Shown: piece by piece, positions 44,811 through 53,990 of the stretch
How the letters are laid out: every line of letters starts with the position of its first letter
Numbering within the stretch: the first letter of the stretch is position 1
NCBI GenBank assembly: GCA_002707495.1
Contig: PAMZ01000006.1
Coordinates: forward strand, 372,001-436,000
From: Halobacteriovoraceae bacterium
GTDB lineage: Bacteria > Bdellovibrionota > Bacteriovoracia > Bacteriovoracales > Bacteriovoracaceae
Length of the DNA stretch: 64,000 bases
Direction: 5' to 3'
Made by a program: the position numbers and the translations under genes
Notes under the pieces: generated by a model
What the model saw: only the letters and a program-made list of their open reading frames with translations
Told to the model about the DNA's origin: nothing
Database searches by the model: none

Positions 44811-45764
44811 CTAAATTAGTCTCTTATACAGGGTGTTTTTCTGCTTCAATATATTTTTTAGTTCCGTTCTAAAATGATCGAAAAAATCTTTTTCACTTCC
44901 ATTTATGGCCGGGAAATTTTCAAATTGATAGATCAGCAGGTCTATACTCTTATTTAAGAGCTGCATACTTTGATATCTATTGACATTTATATCAACAAGC
45001 TCGATGAAATCTTCAATCTCAAATGGTTTTTCAATGATCCCAGTAACTCCATCTCTTAATACTTTTAGACAAACTTCTTTAGTAACATAACCAGATAAAA
45101 CGACCACTGGAAGATGAGGTCTTTTGGCATTAACTTGTTTCACTAATTCAACACCATTCATTTCTGGCATATTTATATCTGAGATAATAGTATCTGGTGT
45201 TTCGAATTCAAGATCTGAGAGAAGTTTTACAGGAGACAAATATGTCTTAACTTCATAATCTTTGCTTTCTAGCTGAATTACTAACAGATCTAAGATATCT
45301 TCTTCGTCATCTACTGCCCAAACGACACCTTTTGAGTTTGAATTAACTTTAGCTACCTTCTTACTTTCAACTTTTTGTGGATTTTCTGTCTTTGCCTCAG
45401 ATGCAGTAGAAGGAGAAGCCTCTACCTTTTGGTCAGGATCATGATATTCAAAATCAATCTCTTGATTTTCTAGAATTTTTTTAGCGCCATCCACACCCGC
45501 CAGAAAATAGTCTATAGAAAGAGCGCTTAATTCATCCAGGTCTTGTTTATTGGAGAGAAGGTTTTCTAAATAATGCATATGCTTTTGAAGTTTTTCAATA
45601 CCAAACATCCCAGCAGCACCTTTGATACTATGAAAGGCCCTAAATATCTGGTTATAGCATTGCTTGTACTCAGCACCTTTATCTAGCTCTAAAAGACTCT
45701 CTTCCGCCTCATCTAAAAGCTCTATAGCTTCTATATGGAAATCACCCATCATATCATCTGACAT
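44811..45764 (-). CDS. Hpt and receiver domain protein
   Basis: The 317-residue protein has an N-terminal Hpt domain (AFHSIKGAAGMFG, phospho-accepting His45). A linker follows (about 110-145), then a receiver domain (VDDEED, Asp196 in ISDINMPEMNG, Lys in EKPF) and a C-terminal helical tail. It may relay phosphate between the two kinases of this operon. It lies 8 bases before the terminal hybrid kinase. The combination Hpt-REC without a kinase core is typical of phosphorelay intermediates. Confidence 0.9.
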   Translation of the reverse strand: MSDDMMGDFHIEAIELLDEAEESLLELDKGAEYKQCYNQIFRAFHSIKGAAGMFGIEKLQKHMHYLENLLSNKQDLDELSALSIDYFLAGVDGAKKILENQEIDFEYHDPDQKVEASPSTASEAKTENPQKVESKKVAKVNSNSKGVVWAVDDEEDILDLLVIQLESKDYEVKTYLSPVKLLSDLEFETPDTIISDINMPEMNGVELVKQVNAKRPHLPVVVLSGYVTKEVCLKVLRDGVTGIIEKPFEIEDFIELVDINVNRYQSMQLLNKSIDLLIYQFENFPAINGSEKDFFDHFRTELKNILKQKNTLYKRLI

Positions 45765-45814
45765 AAATTACCTCAGCTATTTATCGGATGAAATAGTCTG
45801 TAATTTTAAGTATT

Positions 45815-46651
45815 TTATGCCGCTTGAAAAGAATTAAGATCTTGTTTATAAAAAACCATAGTTCCACTCAAAGTTTTTTGCTCAAGTTTAATATCACTTC
45901 CAATTAAAGATTCTCCTGCACCCATTATTAAATATCCACCGGGCTTAAGAGCTTGAAATAATTTTTGAAGAATCTTATTTTTATTCTCCATATTCTGATA
46001 GATGAGAACATTTCGACAGAATAGAACATCATATTTTCCACTGGGATAAAACTCAGAAAACAAATTAAAAGGTTTATATTGGATTTTATCTATTAAATCT
46101 GACTTAACTTTCCAGCAATTATTTTCAACTTGATCAAAATATTTAATCAAAAGCTGAATAGATATTCCTCTTTGCGCCTCAAGGCTATTATAAATTCCTG
46201 ACTTGGCTTTCTCCAAAATAGTTTGAGAAATATCTGTGGCCTCCATAGAAATGGAGCTAAAGTCTGGATACTTCTCTTTAATAGTCATCATAATTGAGAG
46301 AGGTTCCTGACCACTTGAACAGGCACAAGACCAGATATTAAGTTGATTAAGTTTTTTCTTTTCTAGAAGCTCTGGCAAGATATGGTCTCTTAGGGCATTA
46401 AATGGATTTTGATCCCTAAAAAAGAATGTTTCATTATTGGTGCAAACATCAATAACTTTAGCGAGAAATTCTTTATCTGTTGACTGCTTGAGAGATTTCA
46501 AAAGCTCTTCTTCCGAGGCTACATCTGACTCTCTTATCATCTTATCGATTCTACTGTCTAAACGGTAGTAGTCTCTTTCTCCATAAAAGATACCAGTATT
46601 TTTAAAAACAAAATCTGCCAATACTCTATAGAGTTCTTCTTTATTTTCCAC
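45815..46651 (-). CDS. cheR: Chemotaxis protein methyltransferase CheR
   Basis: The 278-residue methyltransferase modifies glutamates of chemoreceptors with SAM. It has the N-terminal helical domain and the class I methyltransferase core: NIWSCACSSGQEPLSI, then ATDIS and DVLFCRNVLIYQN. The last segment, LKPGGYLIMGAGESL, is typical of CheR. No receptor gene is present in the window, so its targets must be encoded elsewhere. Its start overlaps or abuts the cheY stop, in the order cheA-cheW-cheB-cheY-cheR. Confidence 0.95.
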   Translation of the reverse strand: MENKEELYRVLADFVFKNTGIFYGERDYYRLDSRIDKMIRESDVASEEELLKSLKQSTDKEFLAKVIDVCTNNETFFFRDQNPFNALRDHILPELLEKKKLNQLNIWSCACSSGQEPLSIMMTIKEKYPDFSSISMEATDISQTILEKAKSGIYNSLEAQRGISIQLLIKYFDQVENNCWKVKSDLIDKIQYKPFNLFSEFYPSGKYDVLFCRNVLIYQNMENKNKILQKLFQALKPGGYLIMGAGESLIGSDIKLEQKTLSGTMVFYKQDLNSFQAA

Positions 46652-47020
46652 TTACGCCGCCATACTTTTTAGGGTTGAAATTTTTGACTCCAATACATCT
46701 TTACTAAATGGTTTCATGATATATTCCACCGCTCCAAACTCGAGCGCTTTCATAATCTTCTCTGGTTTATTCTCCGTGGTCATCATCATAATGGGAGTTT
46801 TTGTGAGCGAATTTTCTTGATTGTATTTAAGAAACTCCAATCCATCCATCTCTGGCATATTCCAATCTAAAAGAATGAGATCAAAATTATCCTCTTGCGC
46901 GATCATATCAATAGCGTCTCTTCCATCCGTTGCGTGATAGGAGTCGTGCCCTAATTCCTTAATAAATTGCCCCACCATCATTGCAATTGAATTTGAATCA
47001 TCGATAATAAGAATCTTCAT
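46652..47020 (-). CDS. cheY: Single-domain response regulator CheY
   Basis: The 122-residue protein is a lone receiver domain. It has the acidic pair in IIDDSNS, the phospho-acceptor Asp in LLDWNMPEMDG, the Thr in MMTTEN and the Lys in MKPF. It probably carries the output of the CheA kinases in this operon. It is followed directly by cheR. Whether it binds a flagellar switch or another target cannot be seen here; no flagellar genes are in the window. Confidence 0.92.
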   Translation of the reverse strand: MKILIIDDSNSIAMMVGQFIKELGHDSYHATDGRDAIDMIAQEDNFDLILLDWNMPEMDGLEFLKYNQENSLTKTPIMMMTTENKPEKIMKALEFGAVEYIMKPFSKDVLESKISTLKSMAA

Positions 47021-47022
47021 AG

Positions 47023-48087
47023 TTACCCCAAAGTCATTCGGTTTAATAAGTTGATCATTTCAGATGGGCTTAAACAGATATCTTGTGCCCCTTTGTCTAA
47101 TACTGCTTTCGGCATTCCCCAGACAACGCTTGAATCTTCATCTTGTATCATCATCCTGGCACCCTTCTCCTTGAGAGCGACACTACCATTGGCACCATCT
47201 GAGCCCATACCTGTGAGGACAACCCCTGCTACTTTTCCAGAAAAGACAGAAGCTACTGACTCAAAAGTGACATCAGCCGCGGGTCTTACATAACAAACTT
47301 TTGGATCTTGGTTTAAGTCAATCTCATAACCATGGGCTGACTTCTTAATCACCATATGAAAGTCTCCTGGTGCAAGATAGGCTACACCTGGTTGTAATTG
47401 ATCTCCTATCTTTGCTTCTCTCACTTCAATTTTTGATATTTGATCAAGACCCTTAGCGAGTTGGGTTGTAAATACAGGAGGCATATGTTGTACCAATAAT
47501 ATGGGAACCGGTAGCTTCTCTAGACCTGCGAAGATCTTTTTTAGAGCATCAGGACCACCAGTTGAGCTTGCGATACAAATTAAATTTGGTTTAAACTGAG
47601 CCAATTGATTCAAAGTCATAGGCGTTGAATCTAGAGTTTGTTTTTTTGGCTTCTCAGGGACTTCGTTGACCGTCTTATGCGATACCGCTTTTCTCGTCAA
47701 TGCCTTGAACCGGGGGAGAAGCTCTTGTTGAATCATATTAATATTTGATTCCATATCAGAGCTACCTTCAATTTTTTTTACAAAATCATTGGCGCCAAGT
47801 TCCAATGCATGCAATGTTTTATTAGCTGCACTCATATTTTGAGCCGAAAAAATAATGACTGGAATTTGTTTATCGAACTCCCGGATGGCCTTTATCGTTT
47901 CAATTCCATCCATAATAGGCATTTCCAAGTCAAGAGTAACGATATCAAAGCTCTTGGATTTTATTTTATCCACGGCAATTTTTCCATTTGCGGCAATATC
48001 TAAATCGTAAGATTGATCAGATGCACTGAGAGCTGCTTTTATCGCAGATCTGTACACAACTGAATCATCGACAATCAGGACTTTCAT
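47023..48087 (-). CDS. cheB: Protein-glutamate methylesterase CheB
   Basis: The 354-residue protein has an N-terminal receiver (VDDSVVYR, Asp in VTLDLEMPIMDG, Lys in VKKI) and a C-terminal methylesterase. The esterase triad is in IASSTGGPDAL (Ser), LVQHMPP (His) and GMGSDGANG (Asp). It demethylates or deamidates chemoreceptors when phosphorylated. It overlaps cheW by four bases. Together with CheR it implies an adaptive, receptor-driven pathway whose receptors are not in the window. Confidence 0.95.
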   Translation of the reverse strand: MKVLIVDDSVVYRSAIKAALSASDQSYDLDIAANGKIAVDKIKSKSFDIVTLDLEMPIMDGIETIKAIREFDKQIPVIIFSAQNMSAANKTLHALELGANDFVKKIEGSSDMESNINMIQQELLPRFKALTRKAVSHKTVNEVPEKPKKQTLDSTPMTLNQLAQFKPNLICIASSTGGPDALKKIFAGLEKLPVPILLVQHMPPVFTTQLAKGLDQISKIEVREAKIGDQLQPGVAYLAPGDFHMVIKKSAHGYEIDLNQDPKVCYVRPAADVTFESVASVFSGKVAGVVLTGMGSDGANGSVALKEKGARMMIQDEDSSVVWGMPKAVLDKGAQDICLSPSEMINLLNRMTLG

Positions 48088-48536
48088 TGCGCCATCTTTT
48101 CTTGTAACTCCAATAATTCTTCGATCTTGAGTAAAATGACGAGTCCTTTTTTCCGTTTATAAATTTTATCTACAAACCTTTTGATGCGGGGGTTGATGGT
48201 TTCTGGAACCTTTTCAACCGCGACATCATCTACATCAATAATGTCAGTGACCTCATCAACAACTAAAGAATAAAGACCATCTTTTCCACGAATAATAATA
48301 TTCATGTACTCGTGTTCAAGATTCTCTTCTTGTTGAAAAAGTTTTCTTAAGCTTATACAAGTGACGATTTGCCCTCGAAGATTTATCAGTCCTCGAATTT
48401 CTTCTTGCGCCATAGGGACAGCGGTAACCTGTAAGGGTTTGATCACCTCTTGAACTTCCATAACAGGGATGGCGTATTCCTCGCCTGCAATTTTAAATCC
48501 GCAGTACTGATTAGCTTGCTGTTGAGCGGCTTCCAT
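48084..48536 (-). CDS. cheW: Chemotaxis coupling protein CheW
   Basis: The 150-residue protein is a single CheW domain. Typical segments are FKIAGEEYAIPVMEVQEV, VPMAQEEIRGLINLRGQIV and VDEVTDIIDV. It links receptors to CheA. Its start codon lies 26 bases inside the end of the upstream cheA, so translation is coupled. The cluster already has four CheW-like domains in its two CheA proteins, so this stand-alone copy should be the receptor adaptor. Confidence 0.94.
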   Translation of the reverse strand: MEAAQQQANQYCGFKIAGEEYAIPVMEVQEVIKPLQVTAVPMAQEEIRGLINLRGQIVTCISLRKLFQQEENLEHEYMNIIIRGKDGLYSLVVDEVTDIIDVDDVAVEKVPETINPRIKRFVDKIYKRKKGLVILLKIEELLELQEKMAQ

Positions 48537-51500
48537 ATTGATTTCCTTTTAAAATAGTATCTACTAACTCGACGACTTCATCTTTTTTAAATTTTTCTAA
48601 ATGGTGATCAAATCCACAATCACGTCCTTTCATGCGGTCCTTTTCAGAAACTCGAGTCGAAAGTGCTATAATGGGAATTGTCTTTTGTGGAAGTTCATCA
48701 CGAACTTTTTTTGCAAAGCTAAATCCATCTAGATGAGGCATTTCGATATCTGTAATTAATAAATCAAAATCCTGCTCTTTTAAAATCGCGAACCCTTCCT
48801 CTCCATGATTTGCCGTAACAACTTTGTAGCCCACCTCAATAAGAGAGTCTGCTTCAAGCTTTCGATACATGGGAGAATCATCCACCAACAAGATCGTCTT
48901 TTGATCCTTTGGAATCAAACTTGTCTGCTCCTTTTTGAATACCCCTAAATTTTGAGCGAGAAGAACAGCATAAAGATCTAGAAGTGGAACTGTCTTCTCA
49001 TTAATAAATATCGTTCCAATGATCCCTTCTCGATCAACTGCCGTATCATCAATATCAATATTATCAATTGAAATATCCATGATCTCCTTCACAACAATTC
49101 CAAAATTTCTGCCACGAATTTTTACGACAATGCAATTGAGAGTTTCATGGTTTTGAATTTCATTTTGTTCAATGACTGAATTTCCATCTAAGCCTAGAGT
49201 TTTTTCAACACCAATTAACGGCATAGGCGCATCAAGATATCTAACAATTTTCTGACGACCGGTCTTTTCAATTTGAGACCCCTTAAATTCCTCAAGTCTA
49301 GCTACCAGACTCAATGGGATGGCATAAATACGATCATCATAAAGTCTAAAAAGAAGGTTTTCCTGATATTCAGTTCGAGAATCAGTTAATTCCTCATGAT
49401 TTTGGGATGCCAAATCGTCTGCTTTTTCAACATCCATCTCACTAACACTTGAAAGGAAACCTAAAGCATCTAGAATCAAGGCAACTTTCCCGTCTCCCAT
49501 AATAGTCGCCCCTCCAAAAATGTTAATCTCTTTAAGTTGCGTATTAAGGGGCTTCACCACTATTTCTTCGGTATCCATAATTTCATCAACCACGATCCCA
49601 TAGACATTGTCTTCAGCACTTAAGATCACAATATTTAGTGCCTGGTCTTTGAGCTTTTCTTCTCTAAACAGAGAATCATTTTTAGCGTCCTCTCTATTGG
49701 AATCAGTATGATGGTCAGAAACTAACTTCAGTCGCGAAGCTCTCTCATTGACATCCTTTAAAGAGAGTTCTTTTCCTAATCTAAATATAGGTGTCAATTG
49801 CCCTCGCAGCCTTAAAAACTCCGATCCGGAAAACTGTTCAATTTTTTGCAGATCTTCTGCGGTTTCAAGCCGTACCAGCTCTACAAGGTTTTGCTGAGGA
49901 ATAGCGAAAGTCTCCCCTTCAGACTTGATCATAAGCGATGGCACGATGGCCAAAGTAAGTGGGATTCTTAGCTTAAAAACAGTTCCAGAACCTTTAACAG
50001 AGCTAACACTAACTGCTCCCCCTATTTTTTCTATATTTGTCTTTACGACATCCATCCCGACTCCTCGACCAGATATATTAGTCACTTTCTCCGCAGTCGA
50101 AAAACCAGGTTTAAAGATGAGATTGATCACTTGAGTTTCACTCATAGTGTCTAGTTTTGCTTGATTAATGACTCCCTTCTCAATCGCCTTAGCCGCAATT
50201 CTTTCAGGGTCAAGACCTTTGCCATCATCTGATATCTCAATTGTTACTTGCCCACTCTCGTTGTAAGATTTAATAAAGACATATCCAGTCTCAGATTTCC
50301 CTGCTCCAATTCGAGCTTGAGTATCTTCAATCCCGTGATCACATGAGTTTCTAATAATATGGACTAATGGGTCCTTGATAGCTTCAATTAGACTTTTATC
50401 CAATTCAGTCTCTTGGCCTGAAAGCTTCAATATAATTTTTTTATCATTAGATCTTGCTATATCCCTCACTAGTCTTTCAAACTTACCAAGGATATTTCCT
50501 ATAGGTTGCATCCTGGTTGACATTACCTCACTTTGTAACTCTGAGGTGATGACGTTTAATTGTTGCGAGAGTCGATTAAACTCACTGCTGTCAGATTTCG
50601 ATGCGTATTGAAGAATTTGGTTTCTATTTAAAACCAATTCTCCAACCACATTCATTATTTTATCTAAGACATTTACATTCACTCTCACAAAGGAGTCTGC
50701 AATAGACTTACTGGTGTCTTGAGCCACAGCGACCTCCCCAGCAGGCGCTATAACCTCTTCAGTTTTTGTTGGACTCACAGAAGGCGCTTTTTCAGGAACC
50801 TCTACAGTCTCTAACTCTTGCATAGCACTTGAATCAATTTTGCCTTCTGAGATCAGTTCTTTTAAGGAGTCCATCGCGGCAGAGCTTACTTCTGATGCTG
50901 GCTGCTGCTCCTCTATAGATGGGACAGAAGATGGGACAGAATCATCTTTTGTGAGATCTTCAAACACACTATTGTCCACCTTTCCGTCAGAAACTAATTC
51001 TTGTAATGACTCTAATGCTGCAGACGATATCCCCTCAACTGTATTTGAATCGCTTGTTTCCTCTTTTTGACTTGGAGTCACTTCTCGGTGAGCTGCAACG
51101 AGGGAGTCCAAATCCAGCTCTTCTTCATCATGAACTTCAGTGTTTTCAACTGGCTCGATTGTCGCTTCAGGTTCTGCGTTTAAAAGCTTCTCAAGTTTAT
51201 CCAAATTAGAACTCGTATCAACATCACCTTCGCTATTTGAGGTTTCAATATTCTTTAAAAAACCATGACAAAGATCAAAGGTCTCTAGGAGGGTATCAAT
51301 GATCTCAGATTGAACAGCAATATTACCTTCTCTAAGTTCATCTAGTAGATTTTCTCCAGCATGAGTAATTTCTTGAAGCTTCTTATAACCTAGGAAACTA
51401 GCGGAGCCTTTCATCGTGTGAACTGTGCGATAAATTTTATTCAATAACTCTTTATCTGAGGGATTTTTTTCTAAATGAGTTAAGTCCTCATTGATTGAAG

Positions 51501-51555
51501 ATAGGTTTTCAAAAGACTCAACCAGAAATTCATTTTTAAGTGCATCATTATCCAT
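48511..51555 (-). CDS. cheA: Hybrid CheA-type kinase with C-terminal receiver domain
   Basis: The 1014-residue protein has an N-terminal Hpt domain (TVHTMKGSAS, His46) and a low-complexity linker with two near-copies of an 18-residue segment (177-194 and 224-241). A CheA core follows with dimer helices, HIIRNSCDHG, DDGKGLDP and SGRGVGMD. Two CheW-like domains (about 535-700 and 730-875) and a receiver (about 886-1003, Asp936) complete it. It is the first gene of the operon. The receiver fusion recalls FrzE of Myxococcus, where it acts as a phosphate sink. AGGGG lies upstream of the ATG. The output is unknown. Confidence 0.94.
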   Translation of the reverse strand: MDNDALKNEFLVESFENLSSINEDLTHLEKNPSDKELLNKIYRTVHTMKGSASFLGYKKLQEITHAGENLLDELREGNIAVQSEIIDTLLETFDLCHGFLKNIETSNSEGDVDTSSNLDKLEKLLNAEPEATIEPVENTEVHDEEELDLDSLVAAHREVTPSQKEETSDSNTVEGISSAALESLQELVSDGKVDNSVFEDLTKDDSVPSSVPSIEEQQPASEVSSAAMDSLKELISEGKIDSSAMQELETVEVPEKAPSVSPTKTEEVIAPAGEVAVAQDTSKSIADSFVRVNVNVLDKIMNVVGELVLNRNQILQYASKSDSSEFNRLSQQLNVITSELQSEVMSTRMQPIGNILGKFERLVRDIARSNDKKIILKLSGQETELDKSLIEAIKDPLVHIIRNSCDHGIEDTQARIGAGKSETGYVFIKSYNESGQVTIEISDDGKGLDPERIAAKAIEKGVINQAKLDTMSETQVINLIFKPGFSTAEKVTNISGRGVGMDVVKTNIEKIGGAVSVSSVKGSGTVFKLRIPLTLAIVPSLMIKSEGETFAIPQQNLVELVRLETAEDLQKIEQFSGSEFLRLRGQLTPIFRLGKELSLKDVNERASRLKLVSDHHTDSNREDAKNDSLFREEKLKDQALNIVILSAEDNVYGIVVDEIMDTEEIVVKPLNTQLKEINIFGGATIMGDGKVALILDALGFLSSVSEMDVEKADDLASQNHEELTDSRTEYQENLLFRLYDDRIYAIPLSLVARLEEFKGSQIEKTGRQKIVRYLDAPMPLIGVEKTLGLDGNSVIEQNEIQNHETLNCIVVKIRGRNFGIVVKEIMDISIDNIDIDDTAVDREGIIGTIFINEKTVPLLDLYAVLLAQNLGVFKKEQTSLIPKDQKTILLVDDSPMYRKLEADSLIEVGYKVVTANHGEEGFAILKEQDFDLLITDIEMPHLDGFSFAKKVRDELPQKTIPIIALSTRVSEKDRMKGRDCGFDHHLEKFKKDEVVELVDTILKGNQYGSRSTAS

Positions 51556-51680
51556 TTAGATATCCCCTCATTTTCCTAATATTGTAAGCAATTAGAGGAT
51601 TCCATCCCAGTTAAATTTAGACCGGAAAAAAAGTATTAGGACAAACAAGAATAATTATTAACAATGGCTTAAAGAGTTTC

Positions 51681-52355
51681 TTATTTCGACAAGATAGAGC
51701 AGCTGAAAAGCTCATGTCCGCTAAGAGAATATTTTTTTTCAAATGGGGAGATAGGAAAATTTTCATCTATTAAACTTTTTTGATCGGGTTTTCTCCCATA
51801 AAGCCAAGAAACTTTGGCAAACTCCTCAAAATAGATCCTCCAGTTTGTGCGCAATTCAATGGCGCAAGGAATTCGAAATAAGTGTTTTGAAACCGGATGA
51901 GCGTGCCATCTTTTTTTGAGATCTGTACTTTTTGGATATGGATTAGGATAGAACAAACAGATCTTTTGCATCCGCGAATGCCATTTAGGATTATCTAATA
52001 ACTGCCAAAAATCTATAATATTACCTTTTATATAAATGAGATTTTCGGGAAGATTCCTTTTAAACTCGTTTTTTCTTGAAAGCCGACTCGCTGATTTATC
52101 CACTCCTAAAACGAGGCTATCTGGAAATTGTTGGGCTAAGTGAAAACTACTCTCCCCGACCCCACAGCAGCTATCTAAAATTAATTTTTGATTCGGCGAA
52201 AGCTTTTTTTCAACCCGATCTAACTCCTGTATCGCATATTGAGCAGGCTCTCGCCGATAGATATTTTGCTGATAGCGCTCAACAATATGCTGTAATTGCG
52301 AGGATATCTCTCTTTGAGCGTCACTAATTTTGCGAGAATTCATCTTTTCATTCAT
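51681..52355 (-). CDS. trmB: tRNA (guanine-N7)-methyltransferase, TrmB-like
   Basis: The 224-residue SAM-dependent enzyme shows the TrmB blocks: LDSCCGVGESSFHLAQQFPDS, truncated here to its motif core; VLGVDKSASRLSRK; and the hallmark FYPNPYPKSTDLKKRWHAHP. It would make m7G46 in tRNA. It differs from typical TrmB in the first SAM motif, which has CCG in place of the usual G-rich form. It lies upstream of the Che operon on the same strand but 125 bases away, so it is probably a separate unit. Confidence 0.82.
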   Translation of the reverse strand: MNEKMNSRKISDAQREISSQLQHIVERYQQNIYRREPAQYAIQELDRVEKKLSPNQKLILDSCCGVGESSFHLAQQFPDSLVLGVDKSASRLSRKNEFKRNLPENLIYIKGNIIDFWQLLDNPKWHSRMQKICLFYPNPYPKSTDLKKRWHAHPVSKHLFRIPCAIELRTNWRIYFEEFAKVSWLYGRKPDQKSLIDENFPISPFEKKYSLSGHELFSCSILSK

Positions 52356-52510
52356 AGTTGTGAAATATTTTCAGATACCTTTTTTGACCAAAATGCCCAG
52401 TATCTAGCTTTTTCTCCCTAAATTCAGAGGCTATAAATTCTTAACTTAACTTTAACAACACGAATAAACAATTTTCGCTATAAAGGGGTAAAAATAATTA
52501 TGGAGACTTT

Positions 52511-53671
52511 ATGACTGCACACACCGAAACCACAGGATCCGAAATTGAGACGTCTAATCCAAAGAACCAGACGACCGATATTATCCTAAGAATTATAGCT
52601 GTTTTCCTCCTGCTATTTGTCTTTCTTGTTGGGGTTAAAGTTCTTGGGGGCTCTTTTAAGCTCATGGGTGGCGGATTTGCTAAAGGACTTCTAAACGTCA
52701 CATCTAACCCATTATTGGGCCTTTTTTCGGGGATGTTTGCAACTGTTCTCATTCAAAGCTCGTCAGTCACAACTTCATTAGTCGTTGGACTTGTCGCTTC
52801 CGGGACTCTTCCACTCGGAGGGGCCATTCCTATGATTATGGGGGCGAACCTGGGTACTAGTGTGACAAATACTCTCGTCTCTCTTGGTTATATAAAGAAT
52901 CAAGCTCATTTCCGCGACGCTTTTGCCGCAGCAACTATTCATGACTTTTTTAATATTCTTACTGTACTCGTTCTTTTACCCATTGAACTCGCCACCGGAT
53001 TTCTAGAAAAATCAGCGAGTTATTTAGCTGCACTTTTATATGGTAGTTCTTCATCTATGAGCTTTAAGTCGCCCATAAAAGCAGCAATTAAACCCTTTGC
53101 AGGTGGAGTGAAAAGCCTGGTCATTGATATTCTAGGACTCAGCGGAAGTATGGCCGGAATTATAATGGCGATTATCTCTGCTGGACTTATCTTCTTCGCC
53201 CTAAGCATGATTGTTAAAACAATGAAAGTCTTAGTTGAGTCAAATAAAAGCGGCATTATAGAAAATCTCTTGGCAAAAAATGGGTACGTGGCCATTGGTT
53301 TTGGAACACTTCTTACCATTGCCGTTCAATCAAGTTCGATTACAACCAGTTTATTGGTTCCTATGGCCGGGGCTGGCGTCCTAAGTTTAAGAGCTATTTT
53401 ACCTGTTACGATAGGTGCTAATATTGGAACTACGACGACAGCACTTTTAGCCTCATTAACTGGAAACGTAGCTGGTCTTTCTATTGCTCTGGTACACTTT
53501 CTGTTCAATGTTTTAGGTATGATGATTTGGTATGTAAATCCAAAACTAAGAGAAGTCCCCCTAAGACTTTGTGAAAGCCTAGCAGGTCTGACCTATAAAA
53601 ATAGAATGGCCGGAGTGGCCTATATTGTGGGAGTATTTTTTCTCTTTCCTTTTCTCTTCACCGTTCTATAA
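52511..53671 (+). CDS. Na/Pi cotransporter family protein
   Basis: The 386-residue membrane protein has the two inverted repeats of the SLC34/NptA family. Each carries a QSSS motif: IQSSSVTTSLVVGLV with GANLGTSVTNTLVSL, and VQSSSITTSLLVPMA with GANIGTTTTALLASL. About eight or nine membrane segments are visible, with a long cytoplasmic start. It should import phosphate with sodium. Unlike many bacterial homologues it lacks a C-terminal PhoU domain. A terminator follows. Confidence 0.92.
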   Translation: MTAHTETTGSEIETSNPKNQTTDIILRIIAVFLLLFVFLVGVKVLGGSFKLMGGGFAKGLLNVTSNPLLGLFSGMFATVLIQSSSVTTSLVVGLVASGTLPLGGAIPMIMGANLGTSVTNTLVSLGYIKNQAHFRDAFAAATIHDFFNILTVLVLLPIELATGFLEKSASYLAALLYGSSSSMSFKSPIKAAIKPFAGGVKSLVIDILGLSGSMAGIIMAIISAGLIFFALSMIVKTMKVLVESNKSGIIENLLAKNGYVAIGFGTLLTIAVQSSSITTSLLVPMAGAGVLSLRAILPVTIGANIGTTTTALLASLTGNVAGLSIALVHFLFNVLGMMIWYVNPKLREVPLRLCESLAGLTYKNRMAGVAYIVGVFFLFPFLFTVL

Positions 53672-53696
53672 AAACTATTTAAATTTTTTTAAACTT

Positions 53697-53724
53697 AAAA
53701 AGGACCTGATTTCAGGTCCTTTTT
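53697..53724 (+). terminator. Rho-independent terminator after the Na/Pi transporter
   Basis: AGGACCTGA pairs with TCAGGTCCT around a tight loop, with A-run before and TTTT after. It could also act on the minus strand. Confidence 0.88.
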
Positions 53725-53780
53725 ATTTGCCCCTTAAACAAACTTTATTATTTCACCTTAATCACCGAAGTGTCCTGCTC

Positions 53781-53990
53781 ATGCAGGCAAAGAGCGACTC
53801 ACAAAAACTTGAAAATATTTACGAAGTGGTGGCAAGAACAAGTCCATTACTTCTTTTCTATGAATTCAACTGCCCTCACTGCAGTGGGCTTAATGTCGTC
53901 TCAAAAGACTTCAAACGAGAAGTTTCCAGGTGTTCAAATTCAAGTTGTCGAAGAATTATTATCATCACTAATATTGATCAAATTAAGTAA
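53781..53990 (+). CDS. Small zinc-ribbon-like protein
   Basis: The 69-residue product has CPHC at about residue 31 and CSNSSC about 20 residues later, the four-Cys layout of a zinc ribbon. The N-terminal half is helical. The frame is open further upstream into the transporter gene, but a terminator lies between, so I start at ATG 53781. No ribosome site is visible. It overlaps the 3' end of the next minus-strand gene by 13 bases. Function unknown. Confidence 0.5.
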   Translation: MQAKSDSQKLENIYEVVARTSPLLLFYEFNCPHCSGLNVVSKDFKREVSRCSNSSCRRIIIITNIDQIK

